The notes under the pieces are model-generated. The model was not told where the DNA came from. It did no database searches and was given only the letters and a program-made list of their open reading frames with translations. The position numbers and the translations under genes were made by a program. A stretch of DNA of 64,000 bases from Paramacrobiotus metropolitanus (taxonomy: Eukaryota > Tardigrada > Eutardigrada > Parachela > Macrobiotidae), in the NCBI RefSeq assembly GCF_019649055.1, contig NW_026570221.1:2914001-2978000 (forward strand), written 5' to 3'. This document shows positions 30,850-41,900 of the stretch, piece after piece (within the stretch, counting starts at the first letter, position 1; the number at the start of each line of letters is the position of its first letter).

Positions 30850-31270
30850 TGTGTACCAAAGGTCCACTATGTACATTTATCTAAGGAGAAGAGTGCAAAG
30901 CTTGTTTCAGCATCGCGTTCAACGTTACGTATTGTACAGCTTAGGACAATTTTTTAATGGTCGCATGCCCAACATCGCCACATTCAGTACGAATGCCGCG
31001 CAGTGCACTGTACGACTGAGTTCAAAAAATTAATATTTGTTTCGTACAAGTGCACTGCACCGCTTGCGTACAGAATGCTGGGTATGGGGCTATGCGACCA
31101 TATAGTCCTACATTGTACATGCATTTTGCGCATCTTTACCACTTACCTTTAGGCTATAGTAACAATTAGTGATTTATGACAGCTGGTGGCATCCAAGGCA
31201 ATCAGAAAGCATTTGTTTCTTCGTCACAAATGTAAGATCGGAAATTACAGCAGAGAAAGTCGCTTATAAT

Positions 31271-31490
31271 TTTAGAGTAGAGCGTTTTCGGTGTACTGCG
31301 GGGCAGTCTGATTGCTCCCTTCCGCGTTTACACTTTCGACTGCTTAGTGAATGGGTAGATTTTCACTCACAGAAGGATTGCTGAAAGGAAGACAGCATCA
31401 GTACGTTAATAAATACTACTCGGTACGTATACCGCGATAATAATCGATAATGGGTTGTTGCAAGGTAATTGATCAACGCGCGTTCTTTGC
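31271..31490. promoter_or_regulatory. Conserved upstream region of family B copy 1
   Basis: The stretch TTTTAGA(G/T)TAGAGCG...CTCCCTTCCGCGTTTACACTTT...ATCGATAATG matches 46605-46800, at a similar distance upstream of the other family B gene. Long conservation outside the exons suggests recent duplication or promoter function. Confidence 0.5.
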
Positions 31491-31946
31491 ACTGCATGTT
31501 ATCGTTATACAAGTCCTTCGCGAACCTTTCACTTATGCGGATCCCACGGTTAGTACTGGGCAAATTTTTCCGAGCATGTGTTTTGACTTGTATCCAAAGT
31601 ATCCCACCGTTTCCCACAGTGTCCTCTTCGTATCCATCATGTATCCTCAGAAATTACTCCATTTCTACTCTACCGTATCCCAACACATCCTTGAACATTC
31701 TTTACGCATCCCTAATGTATAATACTCGACGGGTACCGTAAGGACACGTTCAGATACACTGACATACTGCGGTAACTGATGACCCCAAAGCTTAATCAGT
31801 AGAATACTTGAAGAATACTACTGTGCGAAACGATGGATTACTGTGGCTTCTGAAGTGATACACATCTAGATATCGTTTCACTTATTGCAAATGCTGTTAA
31901 CACTCGCACAATTTCTGCTGCCGCGCAGGCGCAATAAATGCTTAAA
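31491..31946. other. No supported gene
   Basis: Intergenic sequence; the open frames at 31450-31741 overlap each other and have no motif. Confidence 0.3.
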
Positions 31947-33150
31947 AAATTCACAGAAACTTCAGTTTTTGTCCTACTTTCTTCCGCTACCTATGTATTC
32001 CAAGGGAATTTTATCGGCTACAAAACAGCGTTAAACAATTCCTTAAAAACATTGGCGTTGCAGAGTTAGAAAACAAAAAGGGGAAGCATGGAGAATCGCA
32101 CTTTACTCATGTTTTCTGAATTTACGAAAGAACAGAATTTTGTTTTCGTATTCTGTCGACGTACGATGTTAGTTATTGTTATACGATACAAATTGATTCC
32201 TACAGAAGGGCTGGGATAAATTTTCTTAGAAAACTAAAATGAAAGTCTCGCAAGAAGGTGACTGTAAAAAAACACCTGTGCCGAGCAGCACTCGTCTCTG
32301 CGAACAGGTTTTGTCACTGAATGCGCTAAATCGCTTGTCGCCACAGACTCTACAGTAGTTCACTGTTTTCGGTTTTTCTCCGTTTTTCAATTTTTTGCTT
32401 AGGTTTCGCTACATTACTTCCCCTGGTTAGTTTTAAGATTTCACGTTTGGAAGTTTTTAATTGCTCGCGAGGTCGACCTCGGTACTACTACATATTATGT
32501 GATGTTGCCCATGTGGGATGATAGCTGGATGACTGTTTACGCGTTTATCACGGTTACTTCGCCTTAACAGCACGAGAATGCTCCGTTACGAATCTACGAT
32601 TATGCTCTCTAATTAGCTCCAGATTTTCACGAGAGTATCACACGTTTTTTTGAACAGACATCTTAATGTCGACTGCCATAGCGTTGACGTCGACCCCTTA
32701 TAACGCTATGCTTCTGCTGGGTTCGAGGATTAGCCTGGGTAAGCCTAACTGCTGTGTCGAAACTTTGTTGTTGCCTAAATTTTTACCCAATATCCTGCGG
32801 CTGCCATGAGTTATCATGAGACCCTGAAACTTATTTTGTAGATTTTGGAGTCGACTCCACATAGCACGACATCTTAGCTGCTATCAGACGAAGGAATTTA
32901 AACACTTCGAAAACCGCTGGGGCTGCTAAGTTGCTAACTTGCTTCAATAAGTGCATTAAACATGCTGCAGCATTTGATCTGTAGTTATCGATGGTGTCAG
33001 TGATCAGAATTCAGAATACGTCGAATCAAAATGGGTCGACCCAGGCATTTTAGCATTTTTGTTTTAATGTAATAAAAATTAAAATCGTCTTGATAAGCTA
33101 AACGTGAAAATTCAAATAGCAAAGACACTGGAAAGTGGGAAATAAAATTC
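31947..33150 (+). repeat. 1.2-kb direct repeat, left copy (flanks DIRS element)
   Basis: It begins CTTAAAAAATTCACAG and ends GGGAAATAAAATTC; the same sequence recurs at 37883-39090 with only a few substitutions. It has no long open frame. Confidence 0.95.
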
Positions 33151-33246
33151 CATTTGTGCCCGACTGCCCGTTTCCCTTTAATTGCTTAGACGGAGGTAAC
33201 AATTAAAGACAGTTAGCCACCTTGTAGGGTGGGTGGGGGGTTAAAA

Positions 33247-33460
33247 CATCGAGTAATTAGTCAAGTAATCAGGTCGGAGGAAAATTTCGACTGAAAGTAA
33301 TATTAATGCGGTTGTGAGCATTAGACAGTTGGCTGATGGATAGCTAGCGTGATACGTAAATAGGTCAAGACAAGGATCTGATTACAATAGTGCAGTCTAG
33401 ATAGAGAGGCCAAGTGATTGCGTCTACCTAATTTAACATCGATTAGCAAGCAAATCGTCC
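33247..33460 (+). repeat. DIRS split direct repeat, left copy
   Basis: Nearly identical to 37669-37882 (AACATCGAG(T/C)AATTAG...AGCAAATCGTCC). Confidence 0.9.
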
Positions 33461-33660
33461 TTTAAATTCGATTAGCCGCGGTACTGTTGTTTGTTGTGGA
33501 CGGTAGCGAGTAAGCGGAAGAGACAGCAGTGTTGCGGGTTTTTTGAGATAGAACAGGTCGCCATAATTGGGCATATGCGAAATCAAAGTCGGAGCAGGCG
33601 GACCTTCCGACGACGACTTTCCGATATCCCATTTGTGCCCGACTGCCCCAAACAAAACCG

Positions 33661-34637
33661 TTACCCGTTGGAGTAGGGATTCAGCGTGGTGGGGGCCGGC
33701 GTCCGGATGTAGCGCGTGTAGCAGTTGCTTTTCCATCGCCCTGCGCGCTGGATCGCGCGGTCTGGCACGTTGTTGCAAGCGGCGGTGGTTGCCGCGCCGA
33801 TGCGGAAGCTGTGGGTGTTAATTCGGAGCTGGTCCGGGTGCCCCTCCAGGAGACGATGGAGGCAGGCTTCCACGGAGCGCCTGGTCAGGTATCTGCCGTC
33901 CTGATGGATGAGGAGCGGCCGTGCTTCAGCTGTCGGGTTGAACTGAGCAAAAGCCATATACTTCCGGTAGGCCTGCACGGGACACACGGAACGACCGGTC
34001 GCCGTCAGCGCTACGGAGTGGCCCTGACCGGTTGGATCGGTCTTCGTGACTTTTAATTGGATGAGGACTCGGCTATCGTGGTCTTGCGCGTCTGTTGACA
34101 TCAGAGTGCGCCGCGGATCGTAGCGATTGGTAGCGGGGCACGTTACTTCTCCGACGCGAAGGTAGCCAAAGTACATGAGGGAGAACGTTGCCCAATACAA
34201 TGACTTTCGTGGTGGGACATGCTACTGGAGCGGATGGCGTCCTTCAGTTGCCGCATCATCTCCAGCGTGACAGGTTGGCGCTTGTCCGCGCTGGATGGGG
34301 CCAGTCGCCGGTAGCCTTGCAGGGCGCGAGTCACAATGTCGTGGCCGGTTGGGGATGTCATGCCAGCTTCACGGTGGTAATTGTTGATGCCGGCAAGGTA
34401 AACGGTTACGGTCCGAAGGGATTTTCTTGCGGAATACAGATGCGCGACGTATTCCGCAGTGATTTCTGGCGTCGCTGGGAGTGGCTGAGCAAATCTGGAA
34501 CTGCAGAATACTGAGAACTGTTTGACGGCAGTTACGTACGTCTGCCTGGTGGAGCTGGCAATATGGGCGTGCAGCAAGTTGTTTAGGCCGCGTGTGCGCT
34601 GTATGCTATTAGAAGCTGCGGGAAGATGTCCGGGCAT
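33661..34637 (-). pseudogene. DIRS tyrosine recombinase, one frameshift
   Basis: Two overlapping frames (34637-34143 and 34200-33661) together cover a phage-integrase-family recombinase that would insert the circular cDNA. The N-terminal SAM-like domain is in the first; the catalytic domain in the second shows the first Arg in GYLRVGE, the HSFRIGA box (HxxR) and the Tyr nucleophile in SNCYTRYIR. A frameshift near 34200 breaks the gene. The start overlaps the RT end by 55 bases. Confidence 0.85.
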
Positions 34638-36517
34638 GGATCCGGACGTTCCGACGCTGTTGGTGCAAGCGCTCGGAATCTGCTTCGCTGAAAACGAGAT
34701 AGGGTGTCAGCAATCGCGTTATTAACGCCGCGTATATGCTTTATAGTAAAAGTCATATTAGCGCAGGCAGCGGCTTTTAACATGCGGCGCATGAGATCTA
34801 ACACGCCAACGTTGGTTGAGCGTAGATTCTCCCAGGCCAGGGTGGCGCCTTCGTTGTCGCAGTGGAAGATGATCCGCTTTCTTTGCAGCTTAGAGCCCCA
34901 AACAATTAGGCTGAGGAGTATCGGTATCAGCTCGAGGTACTCGATGCATGGCTTCCGCTGGATAATCCACGGTGGCCAGCGCAGTTGGAACCATGACCCA
35001 TGAAAATATGCACCAAGCCCGAGAGTACCAGACGCGTTTGTGTAAAGGTCCAGGACGTCAGATCTTGTCCAGTCCGGCTGGATGAAGGACGCGGTGCCGT
35101 TCCAGGCTGGGAGGAATTCTTTCCACCATTCCAGATCCTTACGGAATTCACCGTTGAGAGCGATGAGCCTTTCGTGGTAGTTGTCGGTTAGCAGGGCGAT
35201 CATGCGTCGAGTAAATAAGCTGCTCGCTGGGACGCATTTGGTGGCAAACGTGAGTGTTCCGATAAGGCTTTGGAGCTGCTGCTTGGTGCAGTGGTCACGG
35301 TTGCTCCATTCTTCCAGCGCTTCTTCGATAATCTGACGTTTATCGTCGGGGAGGCTAAGGGTTTGTCGGACAGAATCTAGCCGGATGCCCAGGAACGTCA
35401 GCTGAGTCGCGGGCCCTTCCGTCTTGTCTTGTGCCAAAGGGACCCCGAGTTCACTGCACGTCTGAGTCATGGTGGACATCAATGTGCCGCACTGATTACT
35501 TCCAGGTTTTCCAGCAGAGAAGTAGTCGTCGACGTAGTGGAGCATGCTGACTAGACCGGTGCGGTTCGACACGATCCAGTGGATTGCGCCAGCGAATTGC
35601 TCGAACACGTACGGCGATGCCCTACACCCGAAAGGCAACACTACATCAAAGTAAAACTCACCGTTCCACTGATAGCCGAGGAGATTCCACTCCGCCGGGC
35701 GTACCGGTATCAGTCGGAAGGCTGATTTTACATCCATTTTGGCCATGAGTGCGCCTCTGCCGAGTTCCGTTAGGATGGATACTGCATGGTCAACGGTGCA
35801 GTATTCCAGAGGAAGTTGCGTGATGTCAATGTAATCGTTTACACTGTCGTCGTGCGGCTGGGATAAATCCAGGATGGTTCGAATGCTACCGTCTTTCTTT
35901 GGCCGTGCGCCTAGGGCGTTGCAGACAAAGTGCGGCAAGGGTGGGTCAGGAAAAGGACCGATGGTATGACCGGCATCGACCTCTTTCCGTATGGTACGCG
36001 TAACCGCAGCGTGGTGCTTGCGTGTTGAGACGGCGTTTGGTGGGGAGCGTGCTTTCTGGGGACCGTTGTAGTAGATAGTGCAACCGTTTTTAAGTGTGGT
36101 GGATATAAATGACGTTAATGTGGAGTCAGGATGTTGAGCAAGCAGTCTGGCAAAGGCGCTAATTTGTAGCGGTGTATTTGCCTTTGCCGGCACTGTTACT
36201 TCTATATTTATCCAGCTTCGGGCAGGTGGCCGTCCGATGCTTGCGGTCACCACAGCTGGCGCAGGCGTGGACTCTCCCGGCGCGGCACGGTGTTGGGCAG
36301 TTTCCGTAATTATAGTTACGGCAGATGTCCCCGTCTGCGGCGGGAGCGGCACGAAAGGGCTGCCTGTATCCCGGTTGACCTTTCCGCGGCGCGGGGCAGC
36401 TGCTGATGTAATGGTCTGTCCCTCCGCAGTTTCGGCAGCGATCGTCTTTCTGCTTCGGCTTTTCCGGGCGCGGGGACGGTTTGCGTTTGGCGTGCGATGC
36501 GTTCTGGATGCATTCAA
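34583..36517 (-). CDS. DIRS reverse transcriptase-RNase H
   Basis: The frame is open for 644 codons; the first ~120 overlap Gag in another frame and are probably not native, so translation may begin by frameshift or reinitiation near 36160. RT motifs are MAKMDVKSAF (first catalytic Asp), LPFGCRASPYVFE and LHYVDDYFSAG (YVDD). RNase H follows with YTNASG, EYLELIPI, FHCDNEGA and ADTLSR. The usual first RNase H Asp is Asn here (YTN instead of YTD), which should impair that activity in this copy. Confidence 0.88.
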   Translation of the reverse strand: MNASRTHRTPNANRPRARKSRSRKTIAAETAEGQTITSAAAPRRGKVNRDTGSPFVPLPPQTGTSAVTIITETAQHRAAPGESTPAPAVVTASIGRPPARSWINIEVTVPAKANTPLQISAFARLLAQHPDSTLTSFISTTLKNGCTIYYNGPQKARSPPNAVSTRKHHAAVTRTIRKEVDAGHTIGPFPDPPLPHFVCNALGARPKKDGSIRTILDLSQPHDDSVNDYIDITQLPLEYCTVDHAVSILTELGRGALMAKMDVKSAFRLIPVRPAEWNLLGYQWNGEFYFDVVLPFGCRASPYVFEQFAGAIHWIVSNRTGLVSMLHYVDDYFSAGKPGSNQCGTLMSTMTQTCSELGVPLAQDKTEGPATQLTFLGIRLDSVRQTLSLPDDKRQIIEEALEEWSNRDHCTKQQLQSLIGTLTFATKCVPASSLFTRRMIALLTDNYHERLIALNGEFRKDLEWWKEFLPAWNGTASFIQPDWTRSDVLDLYTNASGTLGLGAYFHGSWFQLRWPPWIIQRKPCIEYLELIPILLSLIVWGSKLQRKRIIFHCDNEGATLAWENLRSTNVGVLDLMRRMLKAAACANMTFTIKHIRGVNNAIADTLSRFQRSRFRALAPTASERPDPCPDIFPQLLIAYSAHAA

Positions 36518-37532
36518 TGTACGTATCTTCGTGTTGATGGGTCCACTCGTCGAAATCGTACGGATGTCCAGTCATGTGTGCGCGGAACTGCCGATCGTAC
36601 TCGAGCCAGTTGGCGGTCGCAACCCCACGCTCGACGTACGATGCAATTATGTCCATGTACTTGTAGAAGCGGGTGCTTAGTTCCGGTGCAATGTGAGAGC
36701 GGTAGCTGGCGAACACGCCGAAAGCGCGCATCCATGATGTGAAACAGGTAATCCGGACTTTCCCGTCCTCCGGCTTAATGGTGACCTTTCCGTTATCGAA
36801 CACCATTTTGGAATCCAGTTTCTTTGGTTTTTCGACGCGGTTCTTCAGCAGGAATAAGTCCAGATCAATGTATTCAGTGTGGTCGAGCAGCTTCTTCACG
36901 AGCTTTTTGTCCAGCGACGGAAAATGGTGCGGAAAGGGGGGAATGGCTGCGTTTCCGGCGACAGTTCCCCGCAGAGGCCCCAGTCGGCTGAAAACGTCTG
37001 GACGTCTCCCAAGGCGGTCCCCGGCCGGCAGACGTACTGGTAGTGTGTCCGATAATTCACTGCTAACAGATGATTGCGAGCTGCTACGCTTACCTTTTTC
37101 TGGACTGCGTTTACGCTTGCGGTTAGTGGAGTGTCCGATGTGATCAGTCTGGTGCACGATTCTTCCGAAGTCGTCACCAATCTGGATCTGCAGGTTGGAG
37201 GATGGAGACAGTGGACGAGGTGCCGATGGATCTGGAACTTTCTCCGGTGCTGATGGCGGCAGAACAGGTTCCGGTGCTGGTGGTGCTGGTGGTGCTGTCT
37301 GTGGCAGCGGTGGGGGTGGTGGTACAAGGCGCTCCATTGCGGCGAGAATTTTATCCAGCTGTTCCTCATGCTTTTTCTGCTGCTGCGCGAGCGATTGCAC
37401 CGTCGGTTCCGGAGCTTCCGCGTCGCTCCCTGTGGTGGGGGGCTTACTGGCGGCGGTAGTCCGTTTCGCTCTGTTGGATGTCGCGGGCGCGCTCTTCGCT
37501 GGCTGCCGTCCTCGGTTGCCACGTCCAGTCAT
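36159..37532 (-). CDS. DIRS Gag-like protein with zinc knuckles
   Basis: This 457-residue protein has a Pro-rich, coiled and basic N-terminal half, a central conserved region (DLDLFLLKNRV, ITCFTSWMRAF, ARFYKYMDII-like helix) and a C-terminal cluster of Cys/His knuckles (CRNCGGTDHYISSC, CASCGDRKHRTATC). These features match DIRS-type Gag, which packages element RNA. It is intact and is the first gene of the minus-strand operon-like transcript. Confidence 0.85.
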   Translation of the reverse strand: MTGRGNRGRQPAKSAPATSNRAKRTTAASKPPTTGSDAEAPEPTVQSLAQQQKKHEEQLDKILAAMERLVPPPPPLPQTAPPAPPAPEPVLPPSAPEKVPDPSAPRPLSPSSNLQIQIGDDFGRIVHQTDHIGHSTNRKRKRSPEKGKRSSSQSSVSSELSDTLPVRLPAGDRLGRRPDVFSRLGPLRGTVAGNAAIPPFPHHFPSLDKKLVKKLLDHTEYIDLDLFLLKNRVEKPKKLDSKMVFDNGKVTIKPEDGKVRITCFTSWMRAFGVFASYRSHIAPELSTRFYKYMDIIASYVERGVATANWLEYDRQFRAHMTGHPYDFDEWTHQHEDTYIECIQNASHAKRKPSPRPEKPKQKDDRCRNCGGTDHYISSCPAPRKGQPGYRQPFRAAPAADGDICRNYNYGNCPTPCRAGRVHACASCGDRKHRTATCPKLDKYRSNSAGKGKYTATN

Positions 37533-37668
37533 TTCTGGGGTGTAAGAAATTAGCGTTAAATTGGCTTGAGATAATCGGATGTGGGTTTGGGGATCAGAAG
37601 TTTTTTTTCGCTGAAGGTCACTGAGTACTTGATTGATATGCTATTGCCTTAGGTGCGGTGTGCAAAAC

Positions 37669-37882
37669 ATCGAGCAATTAGTCAAGTAATCAGGTCGGAG
37701 GAAAATTTCGACTGAAAGTAATATCAATGCGGTTGTGAGCATTAGACAGTTGGCTGATGGATAGCTAGCGTGATACGTAAATAGGTCAAGACAAGGATCT
37801 GATTACAATAGTGCAGTCTAGATAGAGAGGCCAAGTGATTGCGTCTACCTAATTTAACATCGATTAGTAAGCAAATCGTCCC
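37669..37882 (+). repeat. DIRS split direct repeat, right copy
   Basis: Copy of 33247-33460, upstream of Gag on the minus strand, where it probably acts as the 5' terminal repeat and promoter. Confidence 0.9.
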
Positions 37883-39090
37883 TTAAAAAATTCACAGAAA
37901 CTTCAGTTTTTGTCCTACTTTCTTCCGCTACCTATGTATTCCAAGGGAATTTTATCGGCTACAAAACAACGTTAAACAATTCCTTAAAAACATTGGCGTT
38001 GCAGAGTTAGAAAACAAAAAGGGGAACCATGGAGAATCGCACTTTACTCATGTTTTCTGAATTTACGAAAGAACAGAATTTTGTTTTCGTATTCTGTCGA
38101 CGTACGATGTTAGTTATTGTTATACGATACAAATTGATTCCTACAGAAGGGCTGGGATAAATTTTCTTAGAAAACTGGAATGAAAGTCTCGCAAGAAGGT
38201 GACTGTAAAAAAACACCTGTGCCGAGCAGCACTCGTCTCTGCGAACAGGTTTTGTCACTGAATGCGCTAAATCGCTTGTCGCCACAGACTCTACAGTAGT
38301 TCACTGTTTTCGGTTTTTCTCCGTTTTTCAATTTTTTGCTTAGGTTTCGCTACATTACTTCCCCTGGTTAGTTTTAAGATTTCACGTTTGGAAGTTTTTA
38401 ATTGCTCGCGAGGTCGACCTCGGTACTACTACATATTATGTGATGTTGCCCATGTGGGATGATAGCTGGATGACTGTTTACGCGTTTATCACGGTTACTT
38501 CGCCTTAACAGCACGAGAATGCTCCGTTACGAATCTACGATTATGCTCTCTAATTAGCTCCAGATTTTCACGAGAGTATCACACGTTTTTTTGAACAGAC
38601 ATCTTAATGTCGACTGCCATAGCGTTGACGTCGACCCCTTATAACGCTATGCTTCTGCTGGGTTCGAGGATTAGCCTGGGTAAGCCTAACTGCTGTGTCG
38701 AAACTTTGTTGTTGCCTAAATTTTTACCCAATATCCTGCGGCTGCCATGAGTTATCATGAGACCCTGAAACTTATTTTGTAGATTTTGGAGTCGACTCCA
38801 CATAGCACGACATCTTAGCTGCTATCAGACGAAGGAATTTAAACACTTCGAAAACCGCTGGGGCTGCTAAGTTGCTAACTTGCTTCAATAAGTGCATTGA
38901 ACATGCTGCAGCATTTGATCTGTAGTTATCGATGGTGTCAGTGATCAGAATTCAGAATACGTCGAATCAAAATGGGTCGACCCAGGCATTTTAGCATTTT
39001 TGTTTTAATGTAATAAAAATTAAAATCGTCTTGATAAGCTAAACGTGAAAATTCAAATAGCAAAGACACTGGAAAGTGGGAAATAAAATT
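37883..39090 (+). repeat. 1.2-kb direct repeat, right copy
   Basis: Matches 31947-33150 apart from a few base changes. It begins directly after the DIRS terminal repeat. Confidence 0.95.
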
Positions 39091-39779
39091 CGAATTGGAA
39101 TTAAAATTTGGCGCAAGTGGCTTGATGTCTTGTAAGACAGCCGGAAATGGGCGTGTTGCGAGATCGTGATTGGCGCTGCCTAGCCGGCGCACAGGAAAAG
39201 CCGATGTAAATCGAACGTGAAATTGTGCGAGTGTTAAAGCGGATACTCCTTTGAACTGGCATATCTAACGGTATCCTCACAGTATCTTGGATTTCCAATT
39301 TACGTAGGAACAGCAATATTTCAGTTTCACAATACCCTGTATTTCCAGAATGTCATGTACATTCTATAACATACAGCAAATCTTACATACCATCGGAATC
39401 AGTGTGCCAGACTGGAATGATGCAAAATCGATTGGCAAAAGTTGTACCGTACCACCACATATACGGTACCAGTCAATGGCAGTCCCATAGGTATCATTTA
39501 TGTTCTTAGATATGTGTATTAAATACCATTTCCAGCAACGGATTGTTGTATGATAGGCGACGAGCTGCCCTGCTACGGTCGATATATCTTTCCCATGCAG
39601 CGGTAGGACTAACCTAGACCTCCATGTTGATTAACCGCGGTGCTGCTTCCGGAATCATTACTGCATAGCTTGATGATTCCCGTATTTTTCCTGTACTCCT
39701 GCTCTCTGATGTCTGTGTTGACTTAACCTCACACTGCGTTATTCATCGTTGTTTCTTAGCCGTGTACTAATTGAAAGAT
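39090..39779. other. Left part of a segmental duplication unit, no gene
   Basis: Stretches around 39290-39470 resemble 47530-47660 and 56080-56190, and 39540-39720 resembles 48040-48215 and 56210-56370, showing that at least three related units exist. Confidence 0.5.
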
Positions 39780-40905
39780 GCTTGGCATGAATGGCAGCGG
39801 TTTCGTTCGTTGCACGCTGGGACTACTCCTGGTCGAAGGGTTCGCCATAGCGTCCGCACCAGCAGCCAAGGAGACACCAACTGCTGCGTTATGAGGCCAG
39901 CGGGATCGTTCAGCATCTACTACAGAGAAAAGCCAGGTTTTGGCGGATTGCGTTGTCATTATCAGGTATTGCCAGTTAAGCCTTTCTGTTTGTGCTGTGC
40001 TGCAAAGCCTTTGCTTGACTCTAATAAGAAGCAAAACTGAATCTGAAGTTTACTTCAAGTAACAGTAAATACGGCAGATGTTGAGATTTACTATATTAAT
40101 ATATTTTTTACTATACTGATATATTATAGATCGATAGCATTCATTAGCGAAATTTTTTAGGAAAAGTAGGACCCGAAATTTCTTGACGGAAGTCATTTAT
40201 AGTAATTTAATTTTATAAATATGCACGAACAAAAAATTTTGCCCTACAGAGGAGCTGAGCTCTTATTACGGATAACACCTTTTATTTATTGACATCTTTC
40301 TCTGCAACAGTAACGTTTTCGAAATTTAATAAAATAATACATTTATGGCATCTTTCGCATTACTGTACAAAACGAGATCCTTCTTCTTGACATTATTTCA
40401 TGTATTCTTACGTATTCCACAAATACAAAAATACAGACGGGATACCAGGAATGCTACTCCAGAAAACAACACAGAAAAACAAGTGCCGCCGTTTTTGATT
40501 AGGGAGAAACCGTCCATAACAAAAAATCGTACAACCTCTGCCCCATTGTTATAATTGTAGCCTTTTTATTAGCAAGAACATCCATCTGCTGGCTGACGCG
40601 ATCCATCAAGATCAACGTTCAGTACGCACCACAGCCGGTACCATGAACACGCCTTCCCCGCCGCCTACCGTGAACTGTTCTGTCCCTGTCTACCAACCAC
40701 CACGAACTTCTCATCCGGATAAGCACCAGCCGGATGCAGTTGTCAGCGAAATCTCCGTGCTAAAACGCATTACAAACAGCATCGCGCGGTGGATGGATCG
40801 CCATCTTTCTTGGGAGTCCATCACGTGCTGTTGGGCTGGTGTTTTGGTTGCGTTTGGAGTTTTCTCCGCGTTGTCCGCATTATCACCGGTCCTTTATTGG
40901 CTATA
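39780..40905 (+). pseudogene. Family A secreted/TM gene, copy 1, probably broken
   Basis: Exon 1 (ATG 39780) encodes a signal peptide followed by a short ectodomain and ends at a donor CAG|GTATTG (39966). A Cys codon of the sister copy is replaced here by TGA (39892-39894) and the frame then drifts. Exon 2 (ATG frame 40643-40905) is open: a Pro/His/Asp-rich region, an amphipathic segment, and one or two hydrophobic helices (TCCWAGVLVAFGVF, LSALSPVLYWL). The join between the two exons is not resolved. Function unknown. Confidence 0.5.
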
Positions 40906-41149
40906 GACTATAGTTGACAGTTGACTGTTCGCGGGCTGGTAATAGTGTTTTTCGTCTCTCGGGCGCCGGACCGGCGCACCCATCACGGAGCTGCGTGTTT
41001 TTATGACAATTTAACATGTAGTCAGACCAAGCATTTCTTTACTCGTTAGATTTATGTTAAAGGGCATAACAAGAGGTTTTTCCCTACTTTGCTGGCTTGC
41101 TATTTCAGGTGATACTCAAAAACATATTTTTTGGTACTTAATTTATTCA

Positions 41150-41900
41150 CTAACCAGTAAAACCAGGATAGTGCCAAATTCCTCAAAAATTGTATCTTAC
41201 ACCACTGCATAGGATAAAATCTGTACTAATTTGATAAATTTTTTGTTTTCCGGTAAGTATTACCATTTCTTTGTAATAATCATGTAAAGTTAGTATGGGA
41301 AAACGTTCGGTGACGTCTAACTGCGCATATCAAAGATGCCGCCCATCGCGCATCTGAGATACCGATCTTCAGTAAAGCTGATCGCGGATATGCCGCATCG
41401 CACGCTTATCAGTCGGCAGATCATGTCCGGATTCAGTGCGAGCTGAAGTAAAGTCAGCCGTATCTGCTGAGCATTGAGCGGCGTACTTTTTAGTTCTTTT
41501 TCCATCAACCGAAAAAAATTGTAATTCAACGATTTCTAGACTCAAAAACTATTGACAATTGAAATAATCCGTCGGCACTCTATGTGGATTGAAACTGAAC
41601 TGATAAAAGAAAATTTAAAAATTTTGTTTAATCGCTAACGTATTTGCCGTACGGGCAGGGCAGCGCTCAAATTTGTAAGGAAGATCGATATCTCAGATGC
41701 GCGATGGGCGGCATCTTTGATATGCGCAGTTAGACGTCACCAAACGTTTTCCCATACTAACTTCACAAGCTTATTACACAAAATTGGTAAAACTTACCGG
41801 AAAACAAAAAATTTATTCAAATAGTGCAGATTTTATCCTGTGCAGTGATGTAAGTTTCAATTTTTGAGGAATATGGCACTATCCTGGTTTTACTGGTAAG
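41150..41900. mobile_element. Large inverted-repeat element (~215-bp arms)
   Basis: The arms 41150-41364 and 41690-41900 are reverse complements over most of their length (outer CCAGTAAAACCAGGATAGTG; inner CATCTTTGATATGCGCAG). The 325-bp centre has no gene. It looks like a long-TIR MITE; no clear target duplication is visible. Confidence 0.75.

Larger units (their letters stand above)
33150..37882 (-). mobile_element. DIRS-superfamily (PAT/Ngaro-type) tyrosine-recombinase retrotransposon
   Basis: Read on the minus strand it carries Gag, RT-RNase H and tyrosine recombinase. Split direct repeats are visible: a 214-bp repeat (33247-33460 = 37669-37882) lies at both ends inside the element, and a short CCATTTGTGCCCGACTGCCC repeat lies at 33150-33170 and 33629-33650. 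Such A/B repeats replace LTRs in PAT/Ngaro elements. No methyltransferase domain is present. It lies exactly between two 1.2-kb direct repeats. Confidence 0.85.

Noticed and set aside
32700-32760. Possible tRNA (GGTTCGAGGATTAG-like T-arm)
   Set aside because: No matching acceptor stem, anticodon arm or D-arm could be folded around it; it lies in the 1.2-kb repeat and is duplicated at 38660.
31947-39090. 1.2-kb direct repeats as LTRs of a retrovirus-like element
   Set aside because: They lack TG...CA ends, a primer-binding site or polypurine tract, and the enclosed genes are DIRS-type with a tyrosine recombinase, which do not use LTRs.
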